Below are positions 54,736 through 63,902 of a DNA stretch of 64,000 nt, piece after piece. Position numbers and translations under genes: made by a program. Origin of the DNA: GWE2-42-39 sp034003625 (lineage in GTDB: Bacteria > Bacteroidota > Bacteroidia > Bacteroidales > Prolixibacteraceae). The stretch spans positions 17,398 through 81,397 of the forward strand of contig JAVEYG010000023.1 in assembly GCA_034003625.1 (NCBI GenBank), given 5' to 3'. The first letter of the stretch is position 1; each line of letters begins with the position of its first letter. A model generated the notes under the pieces. The model worked only from the letters and a program-made list of their open reading frames with translations, ran no database searches and was not told the DNA's origin.

Positions 54736-55050
54736 TTATTCCATATAAAAAACTTCTTCGAGCGGGATAGTAACCGGCGAATGATCCGGGTTTGTTTTCA
54801 TGATGCCGGCCATAAAAGCCCACCATTTCTGAACAATTTCCGTTTGTCCCATATCCTGCGAGCCACCATCGCCGCTTACTTTCTGAAAAGCGAACAGCGT
54901 GTTGGTTTCTTCATCTAAAAAAATAGAATATTCACTGACTCCCGCGTCTTTCAGCAGTTTTTTCAGTTCCGGCCAAATCTCGTCGTGCCGTTTTTTGTAT
55001 TCTTCTTTTTGCTCCTCGTTGAGGTACATTTTAAATGCAAGTCGTTTCAT
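54736..55050 (-). CDS. rhaM: L-rhamnose mutarotase
   Basis: The 104-residue protein has the RhaM sequence pattern: RLAFKMYLNEEQKEEYKKRHDEIWPELKKLLKDAGVSEYSIFLDEETNTLFAFQKV and the C-terminal VQKWWAFMAGIMKTNPDHSPV. It interconverts rhamnose anomers so that RhaA can use them. Length is exactly as expected. It sits 27 bp from GH78 and from the GH99-like gene. Confidence 0.95.
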   Translation of the reverse strand: MKRLAFKMYLNEEQKEEYKKRHDEIWPELKKLLKDAGVSEYSIFLDEETNTLFAFQKVSGDGGSQDMGQTEIVQKWWAFMAGIMKTNPDHSPVTIPLEEVFYME

Positions 55051-55076
55051 ATACTTACTCCTATTTGTTCAAATGT

Positions 55077-56288
55077 TTATTCTTTGGGGCACATTACCTT
55101 TTTCACGGCTTCCAGACAACCAAAACCGTTAAGCATATCGGGCAAAAGATAGCTGCCTTCGACCCACTCATTCCAGGCATTAATCGTGATTAATTTGGGC
55201 TGCTCCGGATGGCTGTCGGCATATTCTTTGGCTTTCAACAGTAGATTCCCGAAACTACCAGGTGTGTTGTGGTAATGAATCACATCTTTCATCCCTTTTG
55301 CGGGAAATCTCGGGGTGTCGTCCCATCCAATGGAAACGCAAGGGAACAAAGGTATATTCAGGATAGAATCCATTTGTGCCCTTATTTTTATTGAATTGGC
55401 GCCGTACACCAGGTAGTCTTCGTTCAAGCCTCCCATGTTGTACAGGGCCACACTGTTGAAACCCATTTTGTCTACTTTTTCGGAAAACCGTACAGCTGCT
55501 TCCTTCGACATTACAGAGCCTCCGCCCTGGTTCCACTGGATATGCAAACCCGGGAACCCGGCTTTTTTTACTTCTTCCCTGAAATAATCCAGCGCGTTCC
55601 GGGTTTCTTCTTCACTTCCCCCAAAGCTTTTCAGCAGGTTATCTACACTGAATACAGAAAATACCGGTTTGCCGTCGATCTTCAGGTAGTTTGGCTGCTT
55701 AAAGTATTGTTCGATTACCCGGGGGACTATCTTTTTAAAGATGTCCCAATTCACGACCCCGGTCCATAGCAACGATGTATCGTCCTTGAATTTGTGCACG
55801 TTCCAGTAATTATGCTTTACATCGTGGTTGGCCCACATGATATAGAACTGCATTTCTGAATTGTTTTTTGCTTTCAGGAACCCGTCGTTAAGGGCGCTTT
55901 CCAAAAAAGGGCCGTCGTCGAACCAGTACCAGTCGAAAACAAAAGTATTCACACCGTGATTGGTCGCCACATCAATCCATCTTTCCATAACCCTCGGGTC
56001 ATTGTCCATTTCATAACCCCACAATGGGAAGCGCGGCTGATAGTGCCCTTCAAAACGGGGATCCCCTTTTTTAATTATTTCCCATTCGCCAATGCCTTCG
56101 GGCCACAGCATATCCCCAAAACGTTTGTCGTGATGGCACGATGGCCAAACATAAGCTGCCACGATGTAGTCGCTTTTCGTTTTTTCTTTTGCATCTTTTT
56201 CTCCGGATGGAGTACACGAAAACAAATAAAGCAGAGCGACCAGGCAAACGATAGTTAAGTTATTTTTATTCAATGTTGTAGTATTCAT
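55077..56288 (-). CDS. GH99-like (WbsX-type) lipoprotein
   Basis: The 403-residue protein has a lipoprotein signal (LTIVCLVALLYLFSC, Cys25) and the family core: YIVAAYVWPSCHHDKRFGD, WDVATNHGVNTFVFDWYWFDDGPFLESALNDGFL, FYIMWANHD, GKPVFSVFSVDNLL, and LITINAWNEWVEGSYLLPD. Proteins with this GH99-like fold are found in polysaccharide loci; the reaction of this clade is not certain. As part of the rhamnose operon it presumably acts on the same glycan as the GH78 and sulfatase. Confidence 0.75.
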   Translation of the reverse strand: MNTTTLNKNNLTIVCLVALLYLFSCTPSGEKDAKEKTKSDYIVAAYVWPSCHHDKRFGDMLWPEGIGEWEIIKKGDPRFEGHYQPRFPLWGYEMDNDPRVMERWIDVATNHGVNTFVFDWYWFDDGPFLESALNDGFLKAKNNSEMQFYIMWANHDVKHNYWNVHKFKDDTSLLWTGVVNWDIFKKIVPRVIEQYFKQPNYLKIDGKPVFSVFSVDNLLKSFGGSEEETRNALDYFREEVKKAGFPGLHIQWNQGGGSVMSKEAAVRFSEKVDKMGFNSVALYNMGGLNEDYLVYGANSIKIRAQMDSILNIPLFPCVSIGWDDTPRFPAKGMKDVIHYHNTPGSFGNLLLKAKEYADSHPEQPKLITINAWNEWVEGSYLLPDMLNGFGCLEAVKKVMCPKE

Positions 56289-56424
56289 TTTTATTTCTTT
56301 AAAATAAGTTTATAATGACTGGCAAGCAAGGCAACCAGGAGAAAAATAACCTCCGGGGCAACCAAGCGCTGAAGGTATTGGAACTGTTTCATCGGCATTT
56401 TTTGTTTTTTTGTTTTACGAGGCT

Positions 56425-57816
56425 TTATTTAAAGCCTATGCTTTCTTTTTGTTTTTTTCTGAATTCACTTCTGATTTTTTTCAGTAACGCATTGTTCCCG
56501 GAAATCGGCGCCAGGTTATTTTGCTGGGCGGGATCGTTTTGCAGGTCGTATAATTCTTCGTACACAGGAGAACTTTCGGGATAAACAATGTACATGTACT
56601 TTCCGGTACGCAGCCCCTGTGATTTCGGAATGGTTTTGATCGGTACGTTATGTTCGTAATAAAACGAGTTCCGCCAGTCCGAAGGTTTCCCGTTTGCCAT
56701 GATGAGCTTCAAATCCCGTCCCTGCATGGTTTTCGGGCTCCTGATACCGGCAAATGACAAAATGGTGGGCGCAATATCGATGTTCAGGGCCATTTTCGAA
56801 ACTACTTTTCCGGCCAGTTCTTTGTGCTTTGGGTTACAGATGATCAGGGGAACGCGGATCGAAGGTTCATGTCCGTACCACTTCCCGGCCAATCCGTGCT
56901 CGCCGAGGTAAAAGCCATTATCTCCCGAAAAAATTAAGATGGTATTTTCTGCAATTCCCATTTGTCCGAGTTTCTCCCGGATATTTCCAATCACCTCGTC
57001 AAGCCCTTTTATCAGGCGATAATACCCTTTTACCGATTCCTGAAATTGTTCGGGATTGGAAAACCGTAACTCCCATCGTTTTCGTGCTTCATTGTCTTTT
57101 TTGAAAAATTCCGGAAATTTTTCCCATTCGTCCAGAGTGTTGGTTTTTGTTTCGGGCATTTTTACATCTGTATACAAATCTTTGTATTTCGGATTGTAGA
57201 TAAATTGCCGGGGATCGCCGTCCTGTACATGCGGCGCTTTAAAACTCACCGATAAACAAAACGGTTTGTCAGTGCTGGTGGTTGACAAAAATTGACAGAT
57301 ATGCTTTTCTACCAATTCTTCGTAATGTATGTAATTCCCGTTTTCGTCGGTATTTTTGTATTTGGGCTGTTCTGCCGATCCGAAGAAATAATCGAACCGG
57401 GGGGCAACATCATTAGTGTTGGTGCCGATCCCGTATTTTCCGACAAACCCTATCTGGTAACCGGCATCTTTCAGCAGGGTCGGATAAGTTTGTGCAAAGG
57501 CTTCCGGGCCGAATGGCGTTTTAAAATCGGGTATTCCGTGCCGGGAAACATACTGGCCTGACAAAATGCTGGCCCGGCTGCAACAGCAGATGGAGGTGGT
57601 GACAAACGCATTGTCGAAACGCACTCCTTGCGCAGCCAATGCATCCAATGCGGGCGTTTCAATCCATTCGTTTCCGGCACAGCGCATGGCATCCCAACGC
57701 ATGTCGTCGGCCAGGAAAAAAATAATATTCGGTTGCTGTGCTTTTTCGGCCCGGGCGCCTAAAAAAAGGCTCCCCAGCGCCGGGAACAACCATGCAGGTT
57801 TTATCAGCCAGTTCAT
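56425..57816 (-). CDS. Type I sulfatase with variant maturation motif
   Basis: A secreted sulfatase: signal peptide (WLFPALGSLFLGARA), then QPNIIFFLADDMRWDAMRCAGNEWIETPALDALAAQGVRF and the active-site region SICCCSRASILSGQY. C-terminal motifs include NTILIFSGDNGFYLGEHGLAGKWYGHEPSIRVPLIIC and YYEHNVP. The nucleophile Cys77 sits in C-C-C-S-R, where the usual sequence is C-x-P/A-x-R; the proline position is Cys. The enzyme likely removes sulfate from a rhamnose-containing glycan, or may be inactive or matured differently. The start at 57816 is chosen because the upstream frame lacks a signal peptide. Confidence 0.82.
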   Translation of the reverse strand: MNWLIKPAWLFPALGSLFLGARAEKAQQPNIIFFLADDMRWDAMRCAGNEWIETPALDALAAQGVRFDNAFVTTSICCCSRASILSGQYVSRHGIPDFKTPFGPEAFAQTYPTLLKDAGYQIGFVGKYGIGTNTNDVAPRFDYFFGSAEQPKYKNTDENGNYIHYEELVEKHICQFLSTTSTDKPFCLSVSFKAPHVQDGDPRQFIYNPKYKDLYTDVKMPETKTNTLDEWEKFPEFFKKDNEARKRWELRFSNPEQFQESVKGYYRLIKGLDEVIGNIREKLGQMGIAENTILIFSGDNGFYLGEHGLAGKWYGHEPSIRVPLIICNPKHKELAGKVVSKMALNIDIAPTILSFAGIRSPKTMQGRDLKLIMANGKPSDWRNSFYYEHNVPIKTIPKSQGLRTGKYMYIVYPESSPVYEELYDLQNDPAQQNNLAPISGNNALLKKIRSEFRKKQKESIGFK

Positions 57817-57829
57817 TTTTCTATATTTG

Positions 57830-58882
57830 TTACATTGAATTGCCAATCCCCACCAGGAAGACAGAAAGAATAATAGTCGCAATACCTGCAGTGATGGTCA
57901 GTTTTGTTTTCCTGGTTGTTCCGCTCCATTCTTTGCGGACGATCCCCCACATATTCGCGGTCAGTATAATGGTCGACATGTGCAGTATCCACGAACTGGC
58001 TCCGTTGCCCAGTTTACTTTCGCCCATTCCGTAGAAGAAAAATTGAAGAAACCAGGTTGTTCCGGCCAGGGCCGAGAACATTACATTTTTTGCAATTGGG
58101 GAAGAGGTATTTACAAAGTCGCTGTATGTTTTATTTTTCAAACTAAGAATGGTACACCAGATCAGGTTGGTAGTAAGCCCGCCCCACAGGATCACAACGT
58201 AAGCCACATTGTTCTGGAACAAAGGATTGTTTCCATTTGCCACGGCCACATCGGCCATCGGTTTTCCGGCTTCAATACCAAAATTCATAAACGAGCTGAG
58301 AATGCCGGAAATCACAGCAATAATTAATCCTTTTACCAGGCTGAACTCGGCCACGCTTTTTTTACTTTCTTCTTCCGAAATCTCGTTTTCTTTCATCATC
58401 CCGGCTTTTCCTGAAATGGCAATCCCGATAAGGCATACCAGAACCCCCAGCAAAACGATCTGTCCTCCGTTGCTTGCCAGCATATCAAGAAACGAGATTT
58501 TGCCTTCGGTCGGATTGATTGAGTAATAAACAGAAGGGACGATGGCCCCAAAAGCGGCACAAAAACCAAGGGTAACCGAATTTCCGAGCGACATTCCGAG
58601 GTAGCGCACACCCAACCCGTAAGTCAGCCCGCCAATTCCCCACAACAAGCCCATCAGAAAAGTGAAATATAAAACGGTGGATGCTGCCCCGCCGATGATT
58701 TCAGCAAAATCGGGTACGGTAAGGTATGCGGCTAATGGGGGGACGATGAGCCAGGAGAATAATCCTCCAATGATCCAGTAACTTTCCCATGCCCATTTTC
58801 TCACCTTGTTGTAAGGCATATAAAAACTTCCCGAAGCAAATCCCCCGATGGAATGATAGATGATTCCTAAAATTACGTGCAT
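57830..58882 (-). CDS. rhaT: L-rhamnose/proton symporter
   Basis: The 350-residue polytopic membrane protein has the RhaT pattern: start MHVILGIIYHSIGGFASGSFYMPYNKVRKWAWESYWIIGGLFSWLIVPPL, then GLLWGIGGLTYGLGVRYLGMSLGNSVTLGFCAAFG, and the C-terminal GTTWFLQFFFYGMGESKLGNGASSWILHMSTIIL. It takes up rhamnose with protons. First gene of the operon and divergent from the AraC regulator. It ends 14 bp before the sulfatase. Confidence 0.95.
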   Translation of the reverse strand: MHVILGIIYHSIGGFASGSFYMPYNKVRKWAWESYWIIGGLFSWLIVPPLAAYLTVPDFAEIIGGAASTVLYFTFLMGLLWGIGGLTYGLGVRYLGMSLGNSVTLGFCAAFGAIVPSVYYSINPTEGKISFLDMLASNGGQIVLLGVLVCLIGIAISGKAGMMKENEISEEESKKSVAEFSLVKGLIIAVISGILSSFMNFGIEAGKPMADVAVANGNNPLFQNNVAYVVILWGGLTTNLIWCTILSLKNKTYSDFVNTSSPIAKNVMFSALAGTTWFLQFFFYGMGESKLGNGASSWILHMSTIILTANMWGIVRKEWSGTTRKTKLTITAGIATIILSVFLVGIGNSM

Positions 58883-59029
58883 AGTTTGTTCGTTTAATCA
58901 GGTTTTAATTCAATTATTTAATACTTTTGGTTTGATTCTATTTTATTGACAATTTCAAAAATAGCCTGATATATAGCTTTTATCAATACACATTTTGACA
59001 GATTGTTTACACTTTTTGATCCTCAATTA

Positions 59030-59893
59030 ATGAATGAATTTCTGAAATACCTGACCCCGGGAGAGCGAGATAAGGAATGGGGCCTTTATATCAATGTTGC
59101 CGGTTCGGCGCTGGTGCCCCCGAATAGTGTTTATCCGTCGCCGGAACACCCGACAGGCTATCATTTCAATTGGGAACAGGGGCGTGTGTTGAACGAATAC
59201 CAGATCAATTATATTACCGAAGGGAAAGGTGTACTGGAAAACGAAAATGGTCATTTTCAGATCAAGCCCGGCAGTATTATTGTGACCCGTCCTGGAGTGT
59301 GGCATCGTTACAAGCCGCTCAAAAAGACCGGGTGGAAAGAGCAATACATCGGATTCAACGGAACAATCGCGCCCCAGTTTCTGGCTCATCCGCTCTTTTC
59401 AGCAAACCAATCAGTCATCAACATTGGCATCCGGGAGGAAATAATTGATACTTACCTGAAAATATTCCAGTTGGTGCAAAAAGAAAAACCAGGTTACCAG
59501 CAAATCGCTTCGGGAATGGTGGTAAAACTGCTTGGCTACCTTATCTCGTTCGAAAAACAAAAGGAATTCACCGGAAAACGCATCGTTGCCATCATCGAAG
59601 GTGCCCGCTTTAAGATGCGCGCAGGCGTTGATCAGGCACTCGATTTAGAAAGGATGGCGCAAGAATATAACATCGGGTATTCGTACTTCCGCAAAATGTT
59701 CAGAAACTATACCGGTGTAGCGCCGCACCAATATCATCTTGAATTGAAAATCATGCGTGCCAAGGAATTATTGCTTTCTACCGACAAAAGTATCAAGGAA
59801 ATCAGCTTCGAACTGGGTTTCCAGTCAATCTATTATTTCAGTCGTCTATTTAAAAAGAAAGTAGGGATTAACCCGACCGAACTGAGAAAATAA
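59030..59893 (+). CDS. AraC-family regulator, likely rhamnose operon
   Basis: N-terminal cupin-like part (LYINVAGSALVPPNS, YQINYITEGKGVLENENGHFQIKPGSIIVTRPGVWHRYKP) and a C-terminal AraC HTH (LERMAQEYNIGYSYFRKMFRNYTGVAPHQYHLELKIMRAKELLLSTDKSIKEISFELGFQSIYYFSRLFKKKVGINPTELRK). It lies divergent to rhaT with a 147-bp gap, so control of the rhamnose operon is likely. The ATG at 59030 was chosen; the frame extends upstream only by a TTG at 59003. Confidence 0.88.
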   Translation: MNEFLKYLTPGERDKEWGLYINVAGSALVPPNSVYPSPEHPTGYHFNWEQGRVLNEYQINYITEGKGVLENENGHFQIKPGSIIVTRPGVWHRYKPLKKTGWKEQYIGFNGTIAPQFLAHPLFSANQSVINIGIREEIIDTYLKIFQLVQKEKPGYQQIASGMVVKLLGYLISFEKQKEFTGKRIVAIIEGARFKMRAGVDQALDLERMAQEYNIGYSYFRKMFRNYTGVAPHQYHLELKIMRAKELLLSTDKSIKEISFELGFQSIYYFSRLFKKKVGINPTELRK

Positions 59894-59985
59894 TTTTGAA
59901 TTTTATGCTTCTTTAAAGGTCTGTATCCGTTTTTGACTTGTATCTTCGCTTCAAAAATCTATTTTTGTTACAAAATTTCTGACAA

Positions 59986-60429
59986 ATGATACAACGCATT
60001 CAAACTTTATACGTTTTCATCTCCTTTGTGTTGACCGGACTTTTATTGATTTTTCCTTTTGCCGAAATCATGGTTGAAAACACGATTTACCAATTTGATA
60101 AACTGGGGATCGGCAATACCTCAGGACTGTTACATGACGGATGGTCTATCGCGGTGCTGATTTTAATTATTTTACTTATACACTTAGTTGTTATCTTCTG
60201 CTATAAAAAACGTATCCTTCAGATACGCATGCTGGTTTTTTCCATTTTTCTGATGATCGGACTTTTCGGAATGTTTTATTTTTTTAGTTACTTTTCGTTC
60301 GATAATGCCCATGTCGATTTCAATTTAGTGGTTGCATTCCCATTAATTGCCATTATTCTCGACTATATGGCCATTCGTGCCATCGGGAAAGATGAGGCGC
60401 TGATCCGCTCCATCAATCGGATACGGTAG
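59986..60429 (+). CDS. DUF4293 membrane protein
   Basis: The start MIQRIQTLYVFISFVLTGLLLIFPFAEI is the signature of DUF4293 proteins, a Bacteroidota family of about 150 residues with four membrane segments. The function is unknown. Being a widespread core gene, it helps mark this side of the window as ordinary chromosome. A TATTTTTG at 59960-59967 matches the Bacteroidota -7 promoter element (TAnnTTTG); a TTTG at 59932 is slightly too far upstream to be an ideal partner. Confidence 0.85.
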   Translation: MIQRIQTLYVFISFVLTGLLLIFPFAEIMVENTIYQFDKLGIGNTSGLLHDGWSIAVLILIILLIHLVVIFCYKKRILQIRMLVFSIFLMIGLFGMFYFFSYFSFDNAHVDFNLVVAFPLIAIILDYMAIRAIGKDEALIRSINRIR

Positions 60430-60457
60430 AAACCAGGCTTTCCTAAAACACAAAAAC

Positions 60458-61666
60458 ATGGTCACGCGCGACCTGTATTTTTTCAACCCAACCTGCGAAA
60501 CGGCTGTTGCCAACGGTTCTGAGACTTTTATTGCAACCCAAATCCTGCGGAAGTTTGAAACCGATTTATCGTTTTTACCGATGATTCTTACATCGCCCGG
60601 CGATATAGTCATGAGTCAGGAAAAACCTTCAAAAACCTTTATCGATGGGTTGAAACAAATACATTTCCCGGTTTCGGGAACCATGTCGAAAAACGAAATA
60701 GTAAAGACAGGAAACCTGCGAATAAACCGGATTGTCCCGTGGGGATGGAGTCCGGCTGCCCACTTTCAGGTAAAAGAACTGAAAGATTATACTTCTCCTG
60801 AATTTCAATCTTCACGGATTTTCAACTGGGAACCAGAACATTCCATGCTATTCGAACGCAAAACATCGGCACAGGTTTTTACCCGTTTTCTTTCGGAGTA
60901 CGGAACTTCTGATTATTGTTTCGCAGAAGCAATTCCTTTGGTATTAAAATCAGAGGGTGACATCCTGAATTATCTGAAAAAGCACCCGCACACTGTATTT
61001 AAATCTCCTGTAAGCTCATCGGGACGGGGCGTCCAAATGATCCGAAGCGGAAAGTTGAGCCACTCTAATAATAAATGGACAAAAGCAGTTTTAAAACAAT
61101 CAGGCTACCTGATGGCCGAGCCGCTACACCATAAAAAACTCGATTTGTCGTTTCAGTTTGAAATTGACGCTTCAGGAAAAATAATTTATCACGGGCACGT
61201 TTTCTTTTATACCAATAGTAACGGGATGTACCTGGGCCATTACCTGAACAGGAACAGTTCCGGGCTCATTGGCGCCGACTTTGCTCAATTATCAGATGAA
61301 ACCGGCAACAGGCTGAAACGGATACTCGAAAAATCAGTATACCCACTCTTTTATGAAGGGTTTCTGGGCATTGACGGAATGATCATTGAAGAGGAAAACC
61401 AGTTAAAAATCCACCCTTGTATAGAAATTAACTGCCGTCTTACAATGGGAATGCTTGCCCTGAGAATCCAAAAATTAATCCATCCGGAAGCACAAGGCCA
61501 TTTCAGGATTTTTACCGGGAAACCAGGCGAGTTTGCCACTCTCTCGAAGAAAATGAGAACAAACCATCCGGTTGTCATGAAAAACAGGCAATTCATTTCC
61601 GGTTTTGCCACGCTGAGCGATCCTGCTGAAAAAGCAGGATTTGGAGCGTATGTGCTACTCACTTAA
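60458..61666 (+). CDS. ATP-grasp-like protein, unknown
   Basis: The 402-residue protein begins MVTRDLYFFNPTCETAVANGSETFIA. It shows VFKSPVSSSGRGVQMIRSGKL near residue 180 and EGFLGIDGMIIEEENQLKIHPCIEINCRLTMGMLALRIQKL near residue 305, the nucleotide-binding and metal-binding patterns of ATP-grasp enzymes. Family members ligate amino or acid groups, but this one is not recognised. It starts 28 bp after the DUF4293 gene. Soluble. Confidence 0.65.
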   Translation: MVTRDLYFFNPTCETAVANGSETFIATQILRKFETDLSFLPMILTSPGDIVMSQEKPSKTFIDGLKQIHFPVSGTMSKNEIVKTGNLRINRIVPWGWSPAAHFQVKELKDYTSPEFQSSRIFNWEPEHSMLFERKTSAQVFTRFLSEYGTSDYCFAEAIPLVLKSEGDILNYLKKHPHTVFKSPVSSSGRGVQMIRSGKLSHSNNKWTKAVLKQSGYLMAEPLHHKKLDLSFQFEIDASGKIIYHGHVFFYTNSNGMYLGHYLNRNSSGLIGADFAQLSDETGNRLKRILEKSVYPLFYEGFLGIDGMIIEEENQLKIHPCIEINCRLTMGMLALRIQKLIHPEAQGHFRIFTGKPGEFATLSKKMRTNHPVVMKNRQFISGFATLSDPAEKAGFGAYVLLT

Positions 61667-61765
61667 GATGAAGCGGCCTGTACATTTTTATATCCTCTAA
61701 TTCTTTTCATAAAGCAACCTGATCCGCCACGAACCTACCATTCGCTCCAGTCTGGTGTCCTCTGA

Positions 61766-62992
61766 TTATTTAGCTTTTAAATGCACTGCTTCCGGATAGG
61801 TGTCAATAATCTCACCATCTTCGTTGACAACCGTGAGCTGTTGATGGCTCCCTTCAATGGTCAGTAATATAAAATGCCGTTGCGACAAAGCCTGTTTCAA
61901 ATACCAGGTTTCACCAACAGGATGCACTTCCCGCACTTTTACACCCCATGCCCCGTCTCCCAAAAATACAATTCCTCTTTCGTCCACTTTTCCTTCTTTT
62001 ATGGGAAATGTCCTTTTGTACGCATGGTCATGATTTTCAAAGGCTATTTTTACTTTATGCTTTTCAAACAAAGGGAGCCAGTTGGTCCTGACTTCCTCCG
62101 ATGATACGCCCTTAAACTCTCTTACAGAAGGATAAGCAGGAACGTGATACACGGGGATAATATGAAGAAAATCTTTCCGTTTCTTCAACTCTGAAGCAAG
62201 CCATTCGGTCTGCTTCCCACGTATAGGATTGGTATGTCCGGAATCCAAAATGAATAAACTGAGGTAATTTCCAAAATCCAGTACATTGTAACCGGGTTGT
62301 CCGGGAAATGCAAACAAATTGAAGAAGTAGGGTGCATGTTTTTCCCGGTCTTCATCATTTCCGCTGAATTTTTCTTTAGAATAATTGCCTCCAACCACTT
62401 CGTGGTTTCCCAAACCGACAACGATTGGAATGATCCTGTTTTCTCCGGTTATCAAGGTTTTCTTGCATATATCAAGCCAGTCATACACTTTCCCGACACC
62501 TTCAGCCTTCCCGTTTTCGTACGCCAGATCACCGCCCATAACAACAAAATGCGGGTCAAATCTTGCCACCTGTTTATTTGTCCTTTCCAGCATTTCCTTT
62601 TCGTGCATGGTATCCCCGCCAATGGCGATCCGGATTGGGGCATTAACGGTATTCAAAGGCATTGTATTAAAAAAATAAACTGTCTCGTCTGTCCCAAATT
62701 TTAGCTGGTAAGAAGTTCCCGGTTTTAGCTTTTCCAGGCCAACCCTGTGAATTATCCGGTCAGAGAACGGAAAAGGATATGTTTTACTTTTTATATTTTG
62801 CCATTCACTTGTCCCTTTTTCTCTGTAAAACAAAGATTGGGGCTGCTTTTCCAATGTGTGCCAGTCGACACACACGGTAGTGGAAGGATCATTTGTCCAT
62901 GTCAACAGAATAGCTAAAGGTTCATTTTGTGATTTTGCTTCAAAAGAAAAGAAAAGGAAAACAAATAATAAAACTTTTACTGTAATCTTCAT
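61766..62992 (-). CDS. Secreted purple-acid-phosphatase-like metallophosphoesterase
   Basis: A signal peptide (KVLLFVFLFFSFEAKSQ) precedes an Fn3-like N-terminal domain (AILLTWTNDPSTTVCVDWHTLEKQPQSLFYREKG). The metallophosphoesterase motifs then follow: IAIGGDTM, VVMGGDLAYENG, VVGLGNHEV, VYHVPAYPS, and FENHDHAYKRTFPI. This arrangement is like purple acid phosphatases, which hydrolyse phosphate esters with a two-metal centre. Acts outside the inner membrane. The gap of 99 bp from the upstream gene shows nothing noteworthy. Confidence 0.8.
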   Translation of the reverse strand: MKITVKVLLFVFLFFSFEAKSQNEPLAILLTWTNDPSTTVCVDWHTLEKQPQSLFYREKGTSEWQNIKSKTYPFPFSDRIIHRVGLEKLKPGTSYQLKFGTDETVYFFNTMPLNTVNAPIRIAIGGDTMHEKEMLERTNKQVARFDPHFVVMGGDLAYENGKAEGVGKVYDWLDICKKTLITGENRIIPIVVGLGNHEVVGGNYSKEKFSGNDEDREKHAPYFFNLFAFPGQPGYNVLDFGNYLSLFILDSGHTNPIRGKQTEWLASELKKRKDFLHIIPVYHVPAYPSVREFKGVSSEEVRTNWLPLFEKHKVKIAFENHDHAYKRTFPIKEGKVDERGIVFLGDGAWGVKVREVHPVGETWYLKQALSQRHFILLTIEGSHQQLTVVNEDGEIIDTYPEAVHLKAK

Positions 62993-63230
62993 GATAAAGT
63001 TAATTTTTAAGTTAGGACTTATTTTTTAATAGTTTGTTGTCAATATCAAGAAAAACAACATTCATCTCCTTTGGTTCACAGGATACGCCACAAATAAGCC
63101 ATGGTGCATACATTCCCTGCATAGGGGAAATCATTTTTAAGAAATAAGGAGTCGGGACATTTTCATTTTTTAAAACATATCTATTAACTTTGTACAAATC
63201 AATTAATAACGACAATAAAAATCCAGACGA

Positions 63231-63848
63231 ATGAAACGGCTTGTATTGTTAACGGTGGTAGGTCTGCTGACTTGCCACATGGCGTATTCACAATCCGACA
63301 AAGTCCGGAAAGAACCGACTTTGCCACAGGAAAAAGTGACCGCTAATAAGGAATTCGATGAAAACGGAAACCTAATCAGTTTTGACTCGACTTATGTTTA
63401 TTCGTGGTCAAGCGACAGTACAATAAGCGGGTTCCCGGGCGATATTGACTTTTCTGATTTTTTTAATTGGAAAGGAAGCCTTTTTGATAACGATTCTGCT
63501 TTCATGAACGATCCTTTTCGTGGATTTCATTTTAATCACGAGGAAATTGATAATTTTTTCAAATGGTTTCCGGAAATATTTCCCGATTCGCTTGATCAAA
63601 ACATGTATTCATACCGGAATGATTCAATTATCCGATTTTTTGGCGATTCGACACGTACATTTCAATTCCGGAAAGACAGTCTGTTCCCTGACTTTCAGTG
63701 GCAATTAAACGATTCGTCAATGATGCGTTTTTTCTCTGAACCAAAACTCTTGTTCCAGAACGATTCTATCTGGAAAAAACATCAAAAACTATTGGAACAG
63801 CACAGGTTGGAAATGGAAGAGTTGCAGAAGAAATTTTTCCAGTTTTAG
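63231..63848 (+). CDS. Secreted Asp/Asn/Phe-rich protein, unknown
   Basis: A 205-residue protein with a signal peptide (LVLLTVVGLLTCHMAYSQ). The mature part is rich in Asp, Asn, Ser and Phe with units such as NDSAF and NDSIIRFF and ends in a coiled-coil-like helix (KKHQKLLEQHRLEMEELQKKFFQ). Function not recognised. A terminator hairpin lies 20 bp after the stop. Between the phosphatase and this gene (62993-63230) no other gene is convincing. Confidence 0.6.
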   Translation: MKRLVLLTVVGLLTCHMAYSQSDKVRKEPTLPQEKVTANKEFDENGNLISFDSTYVYSWSSDSTISGFPGDIDFSDFFNWKGSLFDNDSAFMNDPFRGFHFNHEEIDNFFKWFPEIFPDSLDQNMYSYRNDSIIRFFGDSTRTFQFRKDSLFPDFQWQLNDSSMMRFFSEPKLLFQNDSIWKKHQKLLEQHRLEMEELQKKFFQF

Positions 63849-63867
63849 AATTTACCTCCAACAAAAA

Positions 63868-63896
63868 AGGCCCCGGCTCAAAAGAACCGGGGCTTT
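63868..63896. terminator. Terminator between the secreted protein and 5S rRNA
   Basis: GCCCCGG and CCGGGGC pair around CTCAAAAGAA, flanked by A-rich and T-rich runs. It can end both the plus-strand gene and the minus-strand rRNA transcript. Confidence 0.8.
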
Positions 63897-63902
63897 GGTA
63901 AA

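Noticed and set aside
59932..59967. Promoter of the DUF4293 gene
   Set aside because: The TATTTTTG fits the -7 element, but the TTTG partner is 24 bp away, more than the usual 19-21; noted in the gene entry only.
63012..63215. 67-codon minus-strand frame before the secreted protein
   Set aside because: Short, no recognisable motif and no operon context; could be real but not supported.
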